Shown here: in pieces, positions 1-20,987 of the stretch | How the letters are laid out: each line of letters opens with the position of its first letter | How positions within the stretch are numbered: the first letter of the stretch is position 1 | From: Valencia hispanica | Lineage: Eukaryota > Chordata > Actinopteri > Cyprinodontiformes > Valenciidae | NCBI GenBank assembly: GCA_963556495.2 | Contig: OY747701.1 | Span: forward strand, 35,828,001-35,892,000 | Direction of reading: 5' to 3' | DNA length: 64,000 bases | Program-made: the position numbers and the translations under genes | The notes under the pieces: model-generated | What the model was told of the DNA's origin: nothing | Databases searched by the model: none | What the model saw: only the letters and a program-made list of their open reading frames with translations

Positions 1-2202
1 GTTCGGATAACTGTTCCCATAGTTTTTGTGGTTATTTTTGTCTGATATTAAAAATGTGTTTGGTAATCTTAGATGTTTCAGTGAAAAAGGCAAAAAACAG
101 AAGAAATCTGTAAATGGGCAAATATATTTTTCACAGCACTGTATATTAATTGTTTTTCTGTTCGTTCTGACTTTAGCTCATTTGTTGATCTTTTATAGCT
201 TCTATAACTGCATAGAAGTAAAACATCTGATTTAAGATCTGAGTCATACATTTACTGATGCAACATGGTCCCTTTTTGTTCTCCTTATTGGAAATACAGT
301 AAACTCATCTTCTCTTGCAATAACATAATTTCACACTGAAACCTTTAGAAATAATCCAGTGTCGAGAAACAACACAACAAAATCCCCTGTGCCACAATTA
401 CTGCCTCACTACTGCTAAATTTTTGTGCGACCTTGTGGAAGAGCATTTTTGACCGCTCTTCTTGCACAATCTCGCCAGATTGTTCATTGTCCTAGGTTTT
501 ATCTTATCTTTTCTTCAGATATACCCACAGATTCTCTCTAGAATTTCGGTCTTCAGAACAAAATGGAAATGGATGAGGCTTTAGATTTTTTTTCTTTCTT
601 TATTCTATTTTTTTTTTGCCAATCAACAATTTCTGTGTTTATTTGTCTAAATGTTTTGGATCATTTTTCCACTGAAAGACTAAATGAAAACTCTTTTTTT
701 AACTTTTCTTCCAGGTTTTTTTATATGTTCTGGCATCAAGACCTTTGGAAGAAAAACAGACCCCACTGTCAAAGATTATCGACCATACTTAACAGTGGGC
801 ATATACTCACCTTTGTTTTATCTCAGATCTATCTGGAGACTTTGTTGCTGCAAAGTTATACTTCAGCAACCTCCACATGATTATGTCCATGATGGCAGGA
901 CAGTAATAGCTTTTTCCTGGTATGCCTCCAAAACAGCATGTTGGCATGTAGACACCATCTAATGGTTGTTATGGAGATTTTGGTGACCCCAAGATGCCAA
1001 TCTTCCTTCTTTGCCCTGCCCATTGTGGGTGTGATGACAGTATAAATATGGATCATTTTCCAGGCTAGTGGCACATAGAAAAATTATGACGGTATGTCAT
1101 ATCATATTTATACCCAAGAAAGAACGGAAGTTTTGGATCAATAATTAAAAGGCCCTAGACATTCTGATCAACTTTAAAAACTGAAGTATAAATGATACAA
1201 ATTCTCCAGTTACATACTTTACTGGTGGATTTCACAACATTTTTTAGTGCGACACTATTTTATTGCAATAAATTATTAATAACAATATCAAGAGGCTTTT
1301 CTACGTACTGTACTTACCAAGGGTGCAATACTTTGAGTGCAGAATTAGCTCTAAATGATATATTTTGATCTTCTGGATTCTGTTTCACCTAGTCAGTGCT
1401 GAGGATTTTCTTTTATTTGTTTATTACCTTAAATCACCACCATATTTCTCTTTCTACAGAAACAGCTATGCACAAAGTGTCATTTCTGTAACCACTATAG
1501 AGGTTGACTGTGATACACCCGCTGTCTGCAGCACTACCAGCCTGGCGGGGAGTTATTGATTGGCCCTGACAGAACCAATTACATTCAGTGACAGATAGAG
1601 ACATGGAGCGGTCCACTGAGAGGAGGCCGACGCCAGAGGGAAACACTTTCACTCTTTTGCTCTGGATAGAAACTAAAAAACAACAGCAAAGGAACAGTGC
1701 AAAGATGTATATTTATTTTAATAACGGCTTTCTGATTTTACCTAGTTTATTTTTTCCTTTTAATATTTCTACGATCTGCCTATTCTGGCTGAATATAATC
1801 AGACAGATCTTATACCATTTGATTTTGGGGATGAATATTGATGAAATAATTGAAGTGTTTAAACCATTAAATATTAACTGCTGAAGAAATTGAAGATATT
1901 GCCATATTTCCTCTGTCAGATTCAAATTAGGACCTTGACTGGGTAACTTCAAACTATTAGTATGTCTTCCACTCATAAGAATCTTGTTTGCAAAAATAAA
2001 ATATTTTTTTAACTAAATCCTAACTGTGTTATGCACGCAACAACTGTTTCTTAAAAAACACTTATCCTTAAGAGTTTATAAAAAAAAGATTAAAATTTAA
2101 CAATTTCAGTAAAGTGAGCATAAAAGACCCATAGTTTTTTCTTTAGATTTTATGAGTATTTCAGTTAATTTTTAAAACTGTCTCTGTCTGTTTAATTTGC
2201 AG
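1..2202. other. Intronic sequence of the RALY-family gene; no exon recognised
   Basis: No exon of the RALY-family gene could be recognised here; the RRM-coding exons are expected further left, outside the window. The sequence is AT-rich. Around 95-160 it looks like the worn right end of a Tc1-like element (a GGCAAATA...TTTTCACAGCACTGTA pattern). About 840-1,080 also looks like old repeat sequence, but I could not assign it to a family. The short open frames have no recognisable similarity. Confidence 0.5.
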
Positions 2203-11466
<9,264 letters not shown>

Positions 11467-12059
11467 GGCAAATATGAGGAAAATGTAAAAGACGTGGATT
11501 AGGTGCCAAACATGGATGAAGAAAAACCTAAACCTTCAAGTTAACACCCACCAGCAGAGGCTCACTGCAGGCTGGACATATCAGATCAGATAGTGTATCT
11601 ATTACTACCACACCTGCTTGGTTTCACTTGACCTAGAAACAAGGACGTAACAAAAAACATAAATATAAGGAACACGATTTTTTTCAGATTAACTTGAGAG
11701 AAACAAAGTGATCCACTGATCCCATATATAAAGTAAAGGTAAATTAAAGCTGGAGGCTGAGTAAAGATTGCTGCCTCATGACCTAAAAATAATCTATTGT
11801 GCTCAAGGTATGGATCAATAAGAACAGCAATACTCCCCATGAATCAGATTGGTGGCAAATGAATTAATTCTGAACACTGATCCCAATCCTACCTGTGTAT
11901 TTTTTTTTACATTCTCCTTTTCTTTAGATACGGCAACAGGCATTCCAACATTACTACATAGACACATTGATATTTTTTTCTTCAAAATTCAAACAGTGGA
12001 AAGAAAACTAAAATCAGGCTGGGTGGAAAACATCTTGGTGCAACACAACTCTCTGGCTG

Positions 12060-14025
12060 TATGTTAGGGTCACATATCTGGTGGAAGGCCCCTCCACCCC
12101 AGTCTCAAGACTTTTGCAGTCTCTAAATGTTTTTTTGTTTTTTCAGAACTGCCATGTATTTAGCACTATTGATTTAACCATCAGATCTGACCAGCTTTCG
12201 TTTCTTTGGTAAAGTAAAGGATGCCCATAGCATGATGGTGCCCCCACCATGTTTTACTCTGGGGAACGTGCATCCAAGTTAATGTGCAGTGTCAGTTTCG
12301 CTCCATACATAATGGTGTGCATGTAGGCCAAAAGTTCACTTTCGGTTTCAATTTCTGAAGAAAATGATGATTTATTTAAGGATATTAGAGAAAAGGGGGC
12401 TCAATACAAATCCATTCTGCACATTTTAGAATTTTTATTGGTAAAAAGCTTTGAAAATATACAGTACTGTGCAAAAGTTTTAGGCAGGTGTGAAGAAATG
12501 CTGTAAACAAAGAATGCTTTCAGAAACATAAATGATTGTTTTTTTAAATCAATTTTCAAAATGCAAAGTGAAAAAACAAAAGAAAAATCTAAATAATCAT
12601 TACAACATTTTGCCTTCAAACCAGCATCAATTCTTAAAGGTAGACTTGCACAAAGTCAGATATTTTGTAGGGTTATATAGTTAGGTGTATGATCAACCAA
12701 TTATACCAAACAGGTGCTAATGATCATCAATGTCACTCTGCTACCAAGATGAGGTTGTGGAAGATATTTTCATGTCATGGCAAGATTGAGGACAGCAACA
12801 TGACACAAGTTATTAAATTGCATCAGCAAGGTTTCTCCCAGACAAAAGATTTCAAAGCAGACTGGGGTTTCAAGATGCACCGTTCAAGCTCTTTTGAGGA
12901 AGCACAAAGAAACAGGCAACATTGAGAATCTCAGACATAATGGGTGGCCAAGGAAACTTAGTGCAGCAGATGAAAGACACATCAAGCTTATTACCCTTCA
13001 AAATCGGAAGATGTCCAGCCGTGTCATCTGCTCAGAACTGGCAGAAACCAGCAGGACCCAGGTACACCCATCTACTCTCCAGAGAAGTCTGGCCAGAAGT
13101 CGTCTTCATGGAAGAGTTGCAGCCAAAAAGCCATACCTCATGAAAACAAAGCCAAGTGACTCAAGTATACACAAAAACATAGGAACTGGGGTGCAGAACA
13201 ATGGTAGCAGGTGCTCTGGACTGGTGAGTCAAAATTTGAAATCTTTGGCTGTAGCAGAAGGCTGTTTGTTCATCAAAGGGCTGGAGAGTGGAACAATAAT
13301 GAGTGTCTGCAGGCAACAGTGAAACACGGTGGAGGTTCTTTGAAGGTTTGGTGCTGCACTTCTACAAATGGAGTTGGAGATTTGGTCAGGATTATGATGT
13401 CCTCAATGCTGAGAAATTCAGGGAGACATTCATCACTTCAGACAATCCATCATGCAATACCATCAGGGAGGCGTATGATTGGCCCCAAACTAATTCTGCA
13501 GCAGAACTACGACCCCAAACACAGCCAAAATCATTAAGAACTATCTTCAGCATAAAGATAAAGCCCTGATCTTAACATCATTGAAGAGACAGAAGGCTGT
13601 GAGCAAGCCTCCATAGAAGATCTGTGGTTAGTTCTCCAAGATGTATGGAACAACCTACCAGTCGAGTTCCTTCAAAAACTGTGTGCAAGTGTACTTAGAA
13701 GAATTTATGCTGTTTTGAAGGCAAAGGGTAGTCACACCAAATATTGATTTGATTTAGATTTCTCTTTTGTTCATTCATTGCTTTTTGTTGATTGTTGAAA
13801 ATAAATGATTAACGCTTCCATTTTTAAAAGCATTCTTTGTTTACAGCATTTTTTCACACCTGCCTAAAATGTTTGCACAGTAGTGTAGTCTTATTTTTAT
13901 TCCATTTCGTAATAATGTCCTACATTGTGTTTTTCACAAGGACTCTCAATAAATTACACTGCAGTTGGATGTTGTAACATGATGTGAAAAAGGTCAAAGG
14001 GTATGATTACTTTTGTAAGGCACTT
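12060..14025 (-). mobile_element. Older Tc1-like remnant interrupted by a second Tc1
   Basis: The left part (about 12,210-12,360) carries CATGATGGTGCCCCCACCAT and AATGTGCAGTGTCAG, typical antisense transposase words of fish Tc1 elements. The right part (about 13,940-14,025) carries TTGTAACATGATGTGAAAAA, then AAGGGTATGATTACTTTTGT and AAGGCAC, a known type of terminal repeat. The two parts are separated by the element at 12,462-13,885. Confidence 0.5.
12462..13885 (+). mobile_element. Tc1-like element with terminal inverted repeats, inactive
   Basis: The ends CAGTACTGTGCAAAAGTTTT and (reverse complement) CACTACTGTGCAAACATTTT are flanked by TA on both sides (12,460-12,461 and 13,886-13,887), as expected for Tc1/mariner. 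Decayed plus-strand transposase is readable in three frames: IENLRHNGWPRKLSAADERH near 12,920, LWTGESKFEIFGCSRRLFV near 13,213 (around the second catalytic Asp region), and NYDPKHSQNH near 13,510. Several frameshifts make it non-autonomous. It lies in the 3' region of the RALY-family gene in unit A and has no counterpart in unit B. Confidence 0.85.
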
Positions 14026-15674
14026 ACTTTCTCTGCACCAGTTGTGCTAATGAAAGATTACAGGTCTCCTCTGCTACATATTTGGCACTTTGAAATGTGT
14101 AAAGGCCCCAATCAGTGTAATATTGTGTATTATTGTATACTTTACTGTAATTGCTTAGCTTTTAGAACTTAATATTAATGTAGGACTTCCTGTGTGGTAC
14201 TTTTTTAAGGAAAATAACGATGTTATAAATAATTATATAATTAATTCCTATGTTGTTACATGTTTTGGTTTGCACTATCAAGATAAACCTTGTGAAAAAT
14301 ACTTGTTGTCACTGTGGTGAAAGTATTTTCATATTGAGTATGTATGCAGATCATTGTGGTATGTTTTTATCTTGAAAGAATATTACAGAAATGGAAGAAG
14401 AATAAAAGACAATAGTTGAAGAAGTGATGTCAAGGTTCAACAGTGATTTTTTTTAGTTTAGACATCATAACAAACAAAAGGAGAAGAGGTCGGGACCAGC
14501 TCAACTTCTGACTTTATGAGCTCAAATCTTTCTTTTTAGTTAGTCCTCAGATGATTTTATTAAAGAGCATCCTGACTGTAAAGAGACTTTTCTCAGTAAC
14601 ATCCATACTGTGCAAAACCTGATTTATCTGTAATCTCAGACGTACTCCACGAACTGTTTGTAAACTGCAGCTTTTTTCCTCATGAGGCAATTTCTCTGAA
14701 CGACGGACTCTAAATATCTGTGTGATAATACATCATCTTGGCACCAAGCACCACAGAAACAGATAAAGAACTTAGATGCATTTTTTAAAAATCTGTATGC
14801 ATTGCAGCTCCATCTTTTTTATCAGCAGCTCACAGCATCCTGCTGATTTGCTCCACAGACATAAAATCAGATTTATTTAATAAAAAGTCTGAGAAATGGC
14901 AACAGGCACAACTGCCTCCTTTCCTCCAGGAGCTGCCTCTGTAAAACCCGGGTACGCCTGAGAGAAATCAATGAGCGTGAGAAGGACAGATCCATATACC
15001 TGAGATAATAAGTCTGCGTGGTGTCACAAAATTGCCTCCCCAAGCTGTGAGTTTATATTACTCTTTTATTGCCATGAGTTAACATATACACGTTGAGAAA
15101 ATGAACTTGGAGCTTCAAGATGTTCGTTGAGTTTGTACAAAAACCATGTTCTTTAGAAACAGACATCTTCTCTAGCAAGCATGTTTTTCTAACATGGAAA
15201 GAACTTCAGTCCTCTAACCAGAAAAGTCAACTTACAGTAACATGTTTGCACGTTTTTGGATCATGGGAGGAAACTGGACTTGCCAGAAAAAAAAAATCAA
15301 CCTTTCACATAGAGGTAATCACCAAACCACCCTGCTCCCTGCTAAAACATACTTAGGTTGACAATAATAATAATAAATAACTCCAGTGTATTATTTTCAT
15401 CTTTCCTTAACTCCCCAAGCAGTAAACACTGATCCTCCTTGGCTCATCTAAGTTCAAAAAGCTGAACTAAAAGTGTGGCCAAAGGAAAAACTTGCACAAC
15501 AGGCCTACTGTTGTCAAAAAGATAAGTTCCTGTGTACTGAAAGGCGTATACGTCCACAACTTCACAGGCGTAACGTGAGAACAAAAATCCGATTCTGTTC
15601 ATTTAACCATAAAATTAAATTACATTTCTCAGTAAAAACTGCTGACCCACATCAGATGTTATTTATAAGTGAAC
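14026..15674. other. Intergenic sequence conserved between the duplicated units
   Basis: No coding exon was seen. Much of 14,080-15,020 aligns by eye with 24,250-24,975, including ATCTTGGCACCAAG, CAGCATCCTGCTGATTTG, ACAGACATAAAATCAGATTT and GTACGCCTGAGAGAAATCAA. About 15,420-15,674 is the upstream region of urah A and matches that of urah B (AGCTGAACTAAAAGTGTGGC, CACAACAGGCCTACTGTTG, AAAAAGATAAGTT). These shared words are candidates for RALY-family 3' UTR and urah promoter or 5' UTR sequence. Confidence 0.55.
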
Positions 15675-18629
15675 ATGAGCGCATTCAGGCTGCAGCAACT
15701 GAAGAGTCACATTCTGTCTGAAAGTAAGGTGAGCAGAAAGCTTTTAATGAATATATATCTTATTTTTCTGTAAAGCAGACTAACAAATGCTTTGGGTTCC
15801 ACTTTATGTTGCATATGAATGCTATTTTTAAACAAAAAAAAAAGTTCATTTAGAGACTATTTTTATTTTATTTTTTTTTATTTGGAGCTATAAAGTTCGG
15901 TGACCATTGTTTTAATCAGCACCATGGTGGCTTTTCAGTACCTCTTTTTCTTATATTGTTATATAAAAACTAAAAAATTGTTAATACTGAAAATTAGTAC
16001 ATCTCATATCCACCTAAAAATACATACTCGTCTCTGAATTGCTGTGTTAATTTTTAAGTTTGTATAAGTTTAAATGTGGTTGTTCTGGATTAAAGTAGAG
16101 AAATACAAGTCTTGCTTTCTGTTTTTGTAGATCACAACCATGTCAGGCTCGCCTAGTCCTCTAACCACCCATGTGCTGAACACTGCACTGGGTGTCCCAG
16201 GGTCAAACGTGATCCTCAGACTTTATCAGCAAGACCCCTCCACCAATGTCTGGCACTTAATAACCACTGGGTAATATCATTTAAAACAAAAAGCTGTAAA
16301 AAAAAAAGTATTTGACTCTACTGATTTTTTTCTGATTTTACATTTGAAGTGTTTTAGGTCGTGAAACATTAATTTCAGTCAAAAATAACCTGAGAAAATA
16401 CAAAGGGCACTTTCAAGCGTCTAATGAATATTTCCTTCATATAGAAAACATCTATCCAAACCAACCTGGCCCTATGTGAAAAGGAATTGCCCCTTATATG
16501 TAATAACTCATTGTGCCACCCTCGTCAACAACTACCATGAAGCATTTGTAAAACCTAGCAAGTCTTTTACATTACTGTAAAGGAATTTTGACCAACTTTT
16601 ATTTGCAAATTTGGATTTATTCAGCCACAGTAGAAAGTTTTCAACCACCAGTTTAACAGCCAGTTTAATGTCACACCAGTGAATTTCAATGAGATTTAAG
16701 TCCAGACTTTGACTAGGGCACTTAAAAATCATTTGCATAACCCATAACCATAAAGGAGGCTTGGGTTTCAGTGCAGGGCCCTCCCGGGGCTGGAAGAGTG
16801 AGAGTGGAACCCCAGGACTGGAACTAGGTAGGAGCATTGGGGGATAAATAATGGGAAAAAACCGTTGGATAAAAAAATCTTTTAAAAAAAATAATAATTT
16901 GCATAACCCAAGTATGCTTGAGCTTAAGGTTAAAAAACAGACATATGACAAAGAGCAGAATTTATGATTTAATCAATTAAAGCAAGTGTTCCAGGTCCTG
17001 AAACAGCAAAGCAACACCTGACCACCACTTTGTTCAATAATGGTTATGATTCTCTTCTCTGAAATGTTGTGTTAGTTGTATGCCAGATATAACGTAAGGT
17101 AAATTGTTTTTAAAGAGCTGCACTTTTGTCTCATTAGTCACATAATATTCAAGTAAGTTTCTCCATTTATTGGGTAATGTCTCTCACTGTGTTTGCTAGA
17201 GTCCCAAAAAGAAATGGTTTTGTGATCTGTAACTGAATTTCTTTAGATTGGACATGATGGCTTCTTTTTCTAAATCTTTAAGCCTACTTCATCTCACAGC
17301 AATCAGGTCTGGTTTGTGGCTTATGAAGTTGAGCTTTCCCCCAAAAAATGTGTTAAATGAGGCAATCGCAAACTTTGTCAAGTATACTCTAATTATTTGA
17401 GTGATCTATTTGAACACCAAAACAACCACAGCACTACACATTTCATGCACTGCTGCCTGACACCTGGAAGACATGTTCAGCAGAATAGAGATTATTTATC
17501 ACTCCATGACCTGTTGTTCTAAACTATAAACTTATACCATATTTGTTAAAAAAAGATTTAGTTGAATTGGATGTTTTTACCTTCTCGATAAAAAAATCAT
17601 TGTTTGAAAACTGCATTTTGGATGTAGTATTTTTCTTTGTTTAATAATAAAAGCTGTGTGATTATCTGAAACATTTACTCTAGAAACGCAAGAAATCTGT
17701 TAAGGGGCAAATACTCTTTCAACAATACAATATATCTCCAATTTTTATCCTTTTATAATCTCAAGTTATCCTGAAAAATCTTTCCCCCCCAAATATTAAA
17801 TTGTGTACTTTTTCAACAGGACAACAAATGATGATGGGAGATGTCCAGGACTGATCACACAGCAGCAGTTTAAATCTGGTTTGTACAAATTGCATTTTGA
17901 GACCGGTCAGTACTGGGCCAGTATGGGACAGACCTCCTTCTATCCCTATGTGGAGGTAAGGAAAGGCCAACCGTGGTTTTTCTTTCTAAGCTGCATTGCT
18001 CAATCATTTGCATTGTTGTTGGTGGCCTAGACTTTCAATAATTTAGCGAAAAGAGTAAAAAGCAAGTGAACTTCTTGTCTGCTTTTACTCAATCATCTAA
18101 AGGCCTTTTTTCCAATCACCTAAATCTCCTTTGTGGTATTTTTGCAATACATACCAACAACACCAACTCGTTAAAGGTGTCAGTAACATCTCACATAGGT
18201 TTTGTAAGCAGTACACATCTAAAAAAGGGGAATCCAAATTATATATAAGATGAGTGTCTTGTAATAATTGATTCAAATCACCCAACAACCCCAGTGTGAT
18301 CTGTTTTATTATCAAAATGATAACTAATGAACCCCTAATCTAAATTTAGATTTTAGGAAGTAATTAGGATTAGAACTGAAAGCTTCAACTATCAAAAAAA
18401 GAAGTTGAAGTACTTTCTGTTCAAATTGAGCCTTTCTTATTTTAATAATATAGCCACATAAGAACATGTACATTCTCGCTGAGAGTGGTTGTCTTTTTAT
18501 AATTTTATTTAACTTATATTTTCTCCTTTTTTTCTTCAGATTGTTTTCACTATAACCGACCCGGACCAAAAATATCATGTCCCTTTGCTTGTGAGTCGTT
18601 TCTCCTACAGCACATACAAGGGGAATTAG
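15675..18629 (+). CDS. urah: 5-hydroxyisourate hydrolase, copy A (C-terminal YKGN instead of YRGS)
   Basis: The enzyme hydrolyses 5-hydroxyisourate to OHCU, the second step of urate degradation, in peroxisomes. There are four coding exons: 15675-15728, 16131-16270, 17820-17955 and 18540-18629. They join in phase into 139 aa, the normal length. Exon 1 encodes [18 protein letters not shown], where RLQQLKSHI fits the PTS2 pattern RL-x5-H-(L/I). The family's active-site positions are present: His32 in PLTTHVLNT, Arg72 in DGRCPGL and His123 in YHVPLL. The C-terminal tetrapeptide is YKGN, whereas YRGS is the hallmark of HIU hydrolases as opposed to transthyretin. The change may weaken catalysis. 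I count 17 residue differences from copy B at 28,168. Intron 2 is filled by a decayed Tc1. AATAAA at 18,794 probably ends the transcript. Confidence 0.93.
16290..17740 (-). mobile_element. Decayed Tc1-like element filling urah A intron 2
   Basis: Read in antisense, it follows a common teleost Tc1 consensus: CCAACCTGGCCCTATGTGAA then AAGGAATTGCCCC at 16,458-16,492, TGTGCCACCCTCGTCAACAA, GGAATTTTGACCAACTTTTA, and GTCCAGACTTTGACTAGGGC. It ends at about 17,690-17,735 with AAATCTGTTAAGGGGCAAAT then ACTCTTTCAACA. On the minus strand [18 protein letters not shown] is the degraded PSQSPDLNPIENLW motif. A 152-bp foreign insert sits within it at 16,745-16,896. Copy B has no such element in this intron. 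Confidence 0.75.
16745..16896 (+). mobile_element. Short retrotransposed insert with a 14-bp target duplication
   Basis: The 14-mer ATTTGCATAACCCA occurs immediately before (16,731-16,744) and after (16,897-16,910) this 152-bp segment. The segment ends in an A-rich tail (TTTTAAAAAAAATAATA). A long perfect target duplication plus an A-rich 3' end indicates target-primed reverse transcription, so this is probably a SINE or a truncated LINE tail. The body (GGGCCCTCCCGGGGCTGGAA region) is GC-rich. I do not recognise the family. Confidence 0.7.
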
Positions 18630-18793
18630 AGGGCAACTAAAGAACCTTCCTTCACTTTATTTCAGTGCCTGGCTCAAAAGTACAGTGTCTACTGCAGAAG
18701 TTTTTGTTTACTTTTTTTTGTGAAATTAGTAATACTGCTGTCAAAATGTGACCTAAATAACCCATGTGTCATCATGAAAATGTACTGTGCAAG

Positions 18794-18799
18794 AATAAA
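18794..18799 (+). terminator. Candidate polyadenylation signal of urah A
   Basis: AATAAA lies about 165 nt after the urah A stop codon, in AT-rich sequence followed by a GT/T-rich stretch. Confidence 0.5.
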
Positions 18800-18934
18800 A
18801 AATCTGTGAAGTATTTTTAAGAAACAGCATCTGTTTTGTCAGTGTTTTATTTTATTTTGTATTTTGTTGGACCAATATTGACATTGATTTAACTTGTATG
18901 CTCCATTAAAATAAAGTGGTGTGGAGGATCTTAT

Positions 18935-19030
18935 TGCCTAGCGATGGACTGGCTACCTGTCCAGGGTGTACCCTCCCTCTCACCCAATGACCGCTGGAGA
19001 TGGGCACCAGCCTCCCTGCGACCCTGCTAA
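18935..19030 (+). repeat. Teleost dispersed repeat, truncated copy
   Basis: It contains GCGATGGACTGGCTACCTGT then CCAGGGTGTACCCTCCCTCT, the core of a dispersed repeat that also occurs at 37,192-37,320 and, in antisense, at 36,760, 44,196 and 57,476 in this window. Confidence 0.7.
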
Positions 19031-20596
19031 AGGACAAGTTGTGTTGACCATGGATGGTTGATCTTATAATATGGTCATGTCACCTAAAATGCTGTATTCT
19101 GATTTATTCTAACTTTCCTGACTCCCAATAGGGTGTTGGATAAATGGATAAATAAAGGGTAAAATAAAATACAGCTTTATAGAAATATAATTGCGTTTAC
19201 ATAAAAGGAGTAAAAATAAAAGAGAAAAGAAGCATAATTGTTTTACAGTAAATTTGTTTAAGTTGCTGAATCCACACTGCCCATGGACTAAAATTCACAC
19301 AAGGCATAATGGTTCCCCCTTTTAACAAATTTGTCAACTTAAATAAATGCATCAGATCAGTGCAAACACCTTCATTTTGTTTAGAAAGATAAACAGATGA
19401 TACAGTATACAGATAATATTATGGTCTATCTAATAACTACTGAGTGCCCAAAGAAAGCCCACCTTATCAATGTTGTACCACTGCACTTGACAGTTTTTTG
19501 TTGATGTGCATTGTGTCAAACATTTTCACTTTTAGTCTTTCATATCTAGAGATCTTTGTTTTAAATGTCCTGTGGTTTGCTGAAATGCCATTTTAAAACC
19601 TAAGTCCAGCAGCCATTTTTAGAGACAGGAGATTTGTGACTAGAAACCCTTTTAGTCAAACCATAGGTCCAAATTCAATCTGCTGTGGTTCAAAACCTTT
19701 AGGTGTCTGCTAGAAACTTGAAGATGCAATGGGATCATATTTTTCAGAAACGCAGCAAGTGCAAATACATCCAGATAAACAAAATAAGTATTTCATGAGA
19801 GGAAATTTTATATTTTTATCAGTGTCCAAACATAATCATGTGGAGCCACCTGACGATGTCCTCCTCAGGTGAGATGTCCTCACAATCTGGTAAATCTGGA
19901 AAACCTTTGTAAGAATAAATGGCCAAATATTCCCAAATCAAGATGTGAAGATGTTGATTAACAAAAAATAAATAAAAGAAAAAGAAAAAGATTACTTAAA
20001 TTTTCTCAGAAGGTGTTTAGGTACAGTATTAGTTTAAGGATGTGCACACTGATAAAAGTGGGTCTCGTCTGCATTTTTATGTTTTTATTGTTGTCGATTT
20101 TTTTTTCTTGTTTTCCCAGCTAAATTTGATAGGATATTTGTTTCATTATTTGTTGAGGGGATAATTTAAATAATTCACTACATATGGAGTTTCAGAGGAC
20201 TAGGCTTGGTTTTCATCGATTTAATTAGAACCCAGCTCAGGCACTTTACCTGTCTGTCAGGGATCAAATTGTTATGGCTTATTGGTACAGCTTATACGTG
20301 TAATTGTTTATCTACCTTCTATTAAGATAAGGTAAAGAACAAAACTTAATTTGTTTTCTTGTTGGGTTAATAATCATTTGATTTTAAAATTTATAGCCTA
20401 GTTTGCTCTGTTCAGTGGAAATGAGCTCCCGTTTTGTGATCCTCTTTCTGTGATCCATTGCTTTCCCCTTTTTCTGTTCTTGATTGCGCTCCCCTGCGGT
20501 GGGTATGTTGTCGCCAGTGTTTTGAGAGGAGCGTGTGCTGTAGTGCAATGCCTACTGTCAGGTCTTATTTGTAGGTGTACATTTCTATAATCCTCA
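19031..20596. other. Intergenic sequence between urah A and the pdcd5 fragment
   Basis: No exon was recognised. The last 200 bp (about 20,396-20,596) resemble the upstream region of pdcd5 at 32,890-33,089, sharing for example TCCATTGCTTTCCCCT, so the duplicated copy includes promoter sequence. The rest is AT-rich. Confidence 0.45.
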
Positions 20597-20987
20597 ATGG
20601 CAGAGAAATTGAAATTAGAGGCGGTAAGGAAGCAGAGAACGGCGAAGCAGGAGGAGACGGAGCTCGGGGTGAGGCTGGACAGGAGCGGTAATTACAAGGG
20701 TGTTAAATTTACTGGAATGCATTGCAAACACTAACGATTTAGCTCAAGAAGAAGAAAAAGAAGAAACATAGCTGTCCAAAACACCATTATCAAGCCCAAT
20801 ATGTCTTGTACAACTAACAGCTTAGAATGCTAAGGATGGGCACACAACATTTCTCAGATTCAGTAATGAAGGTTTGCCATAAGCAAACATAACACAATGT
20901 ATAGCCTTCGTATTTTAGATGACTTCACTGTCTTCTCTCTTTTCAGGATCCTTCAAGTAATCAGCAAGATGAGAAGCCCAAACAAAG
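20597..20987 (+). pseudogene. pdcd5: pdcd5 exons 1-2 only, truncated duplicate
   Basis: Exon 1 (20597-20668) reads MAEKLKLEAVRKQRT..., compared with [20 protein letters not shown] in the intact gene, and is two codons longer. Exon 2 (20947-20987) reads DPSSNQQDEKPKQ, compared with [13 protein letters not shown], and has the same 41-nt length and phase. Both exons keep AG/GT borders. Exons 3-6, which carry the core of the DNA- and protein-binding helical bundle, are absent before the next gene fragment. Reading through the donor hits TGA at once, so at most about 38 residues could be made. Splicing to the RALY-family exon at 22,246 would be out of phase. This is a duplication relic of the gene at 33,090. 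Confidence 0.88.

Noticed and set aside
12894..13569. Long frames that could be a domesticated transposase gene.
   Set aside because: Three frames are needed to cover the transposase, the terminal repeats and TA flanks are those of an ordinary Tc1, and there are no introns or host promoter; it is a dead element.
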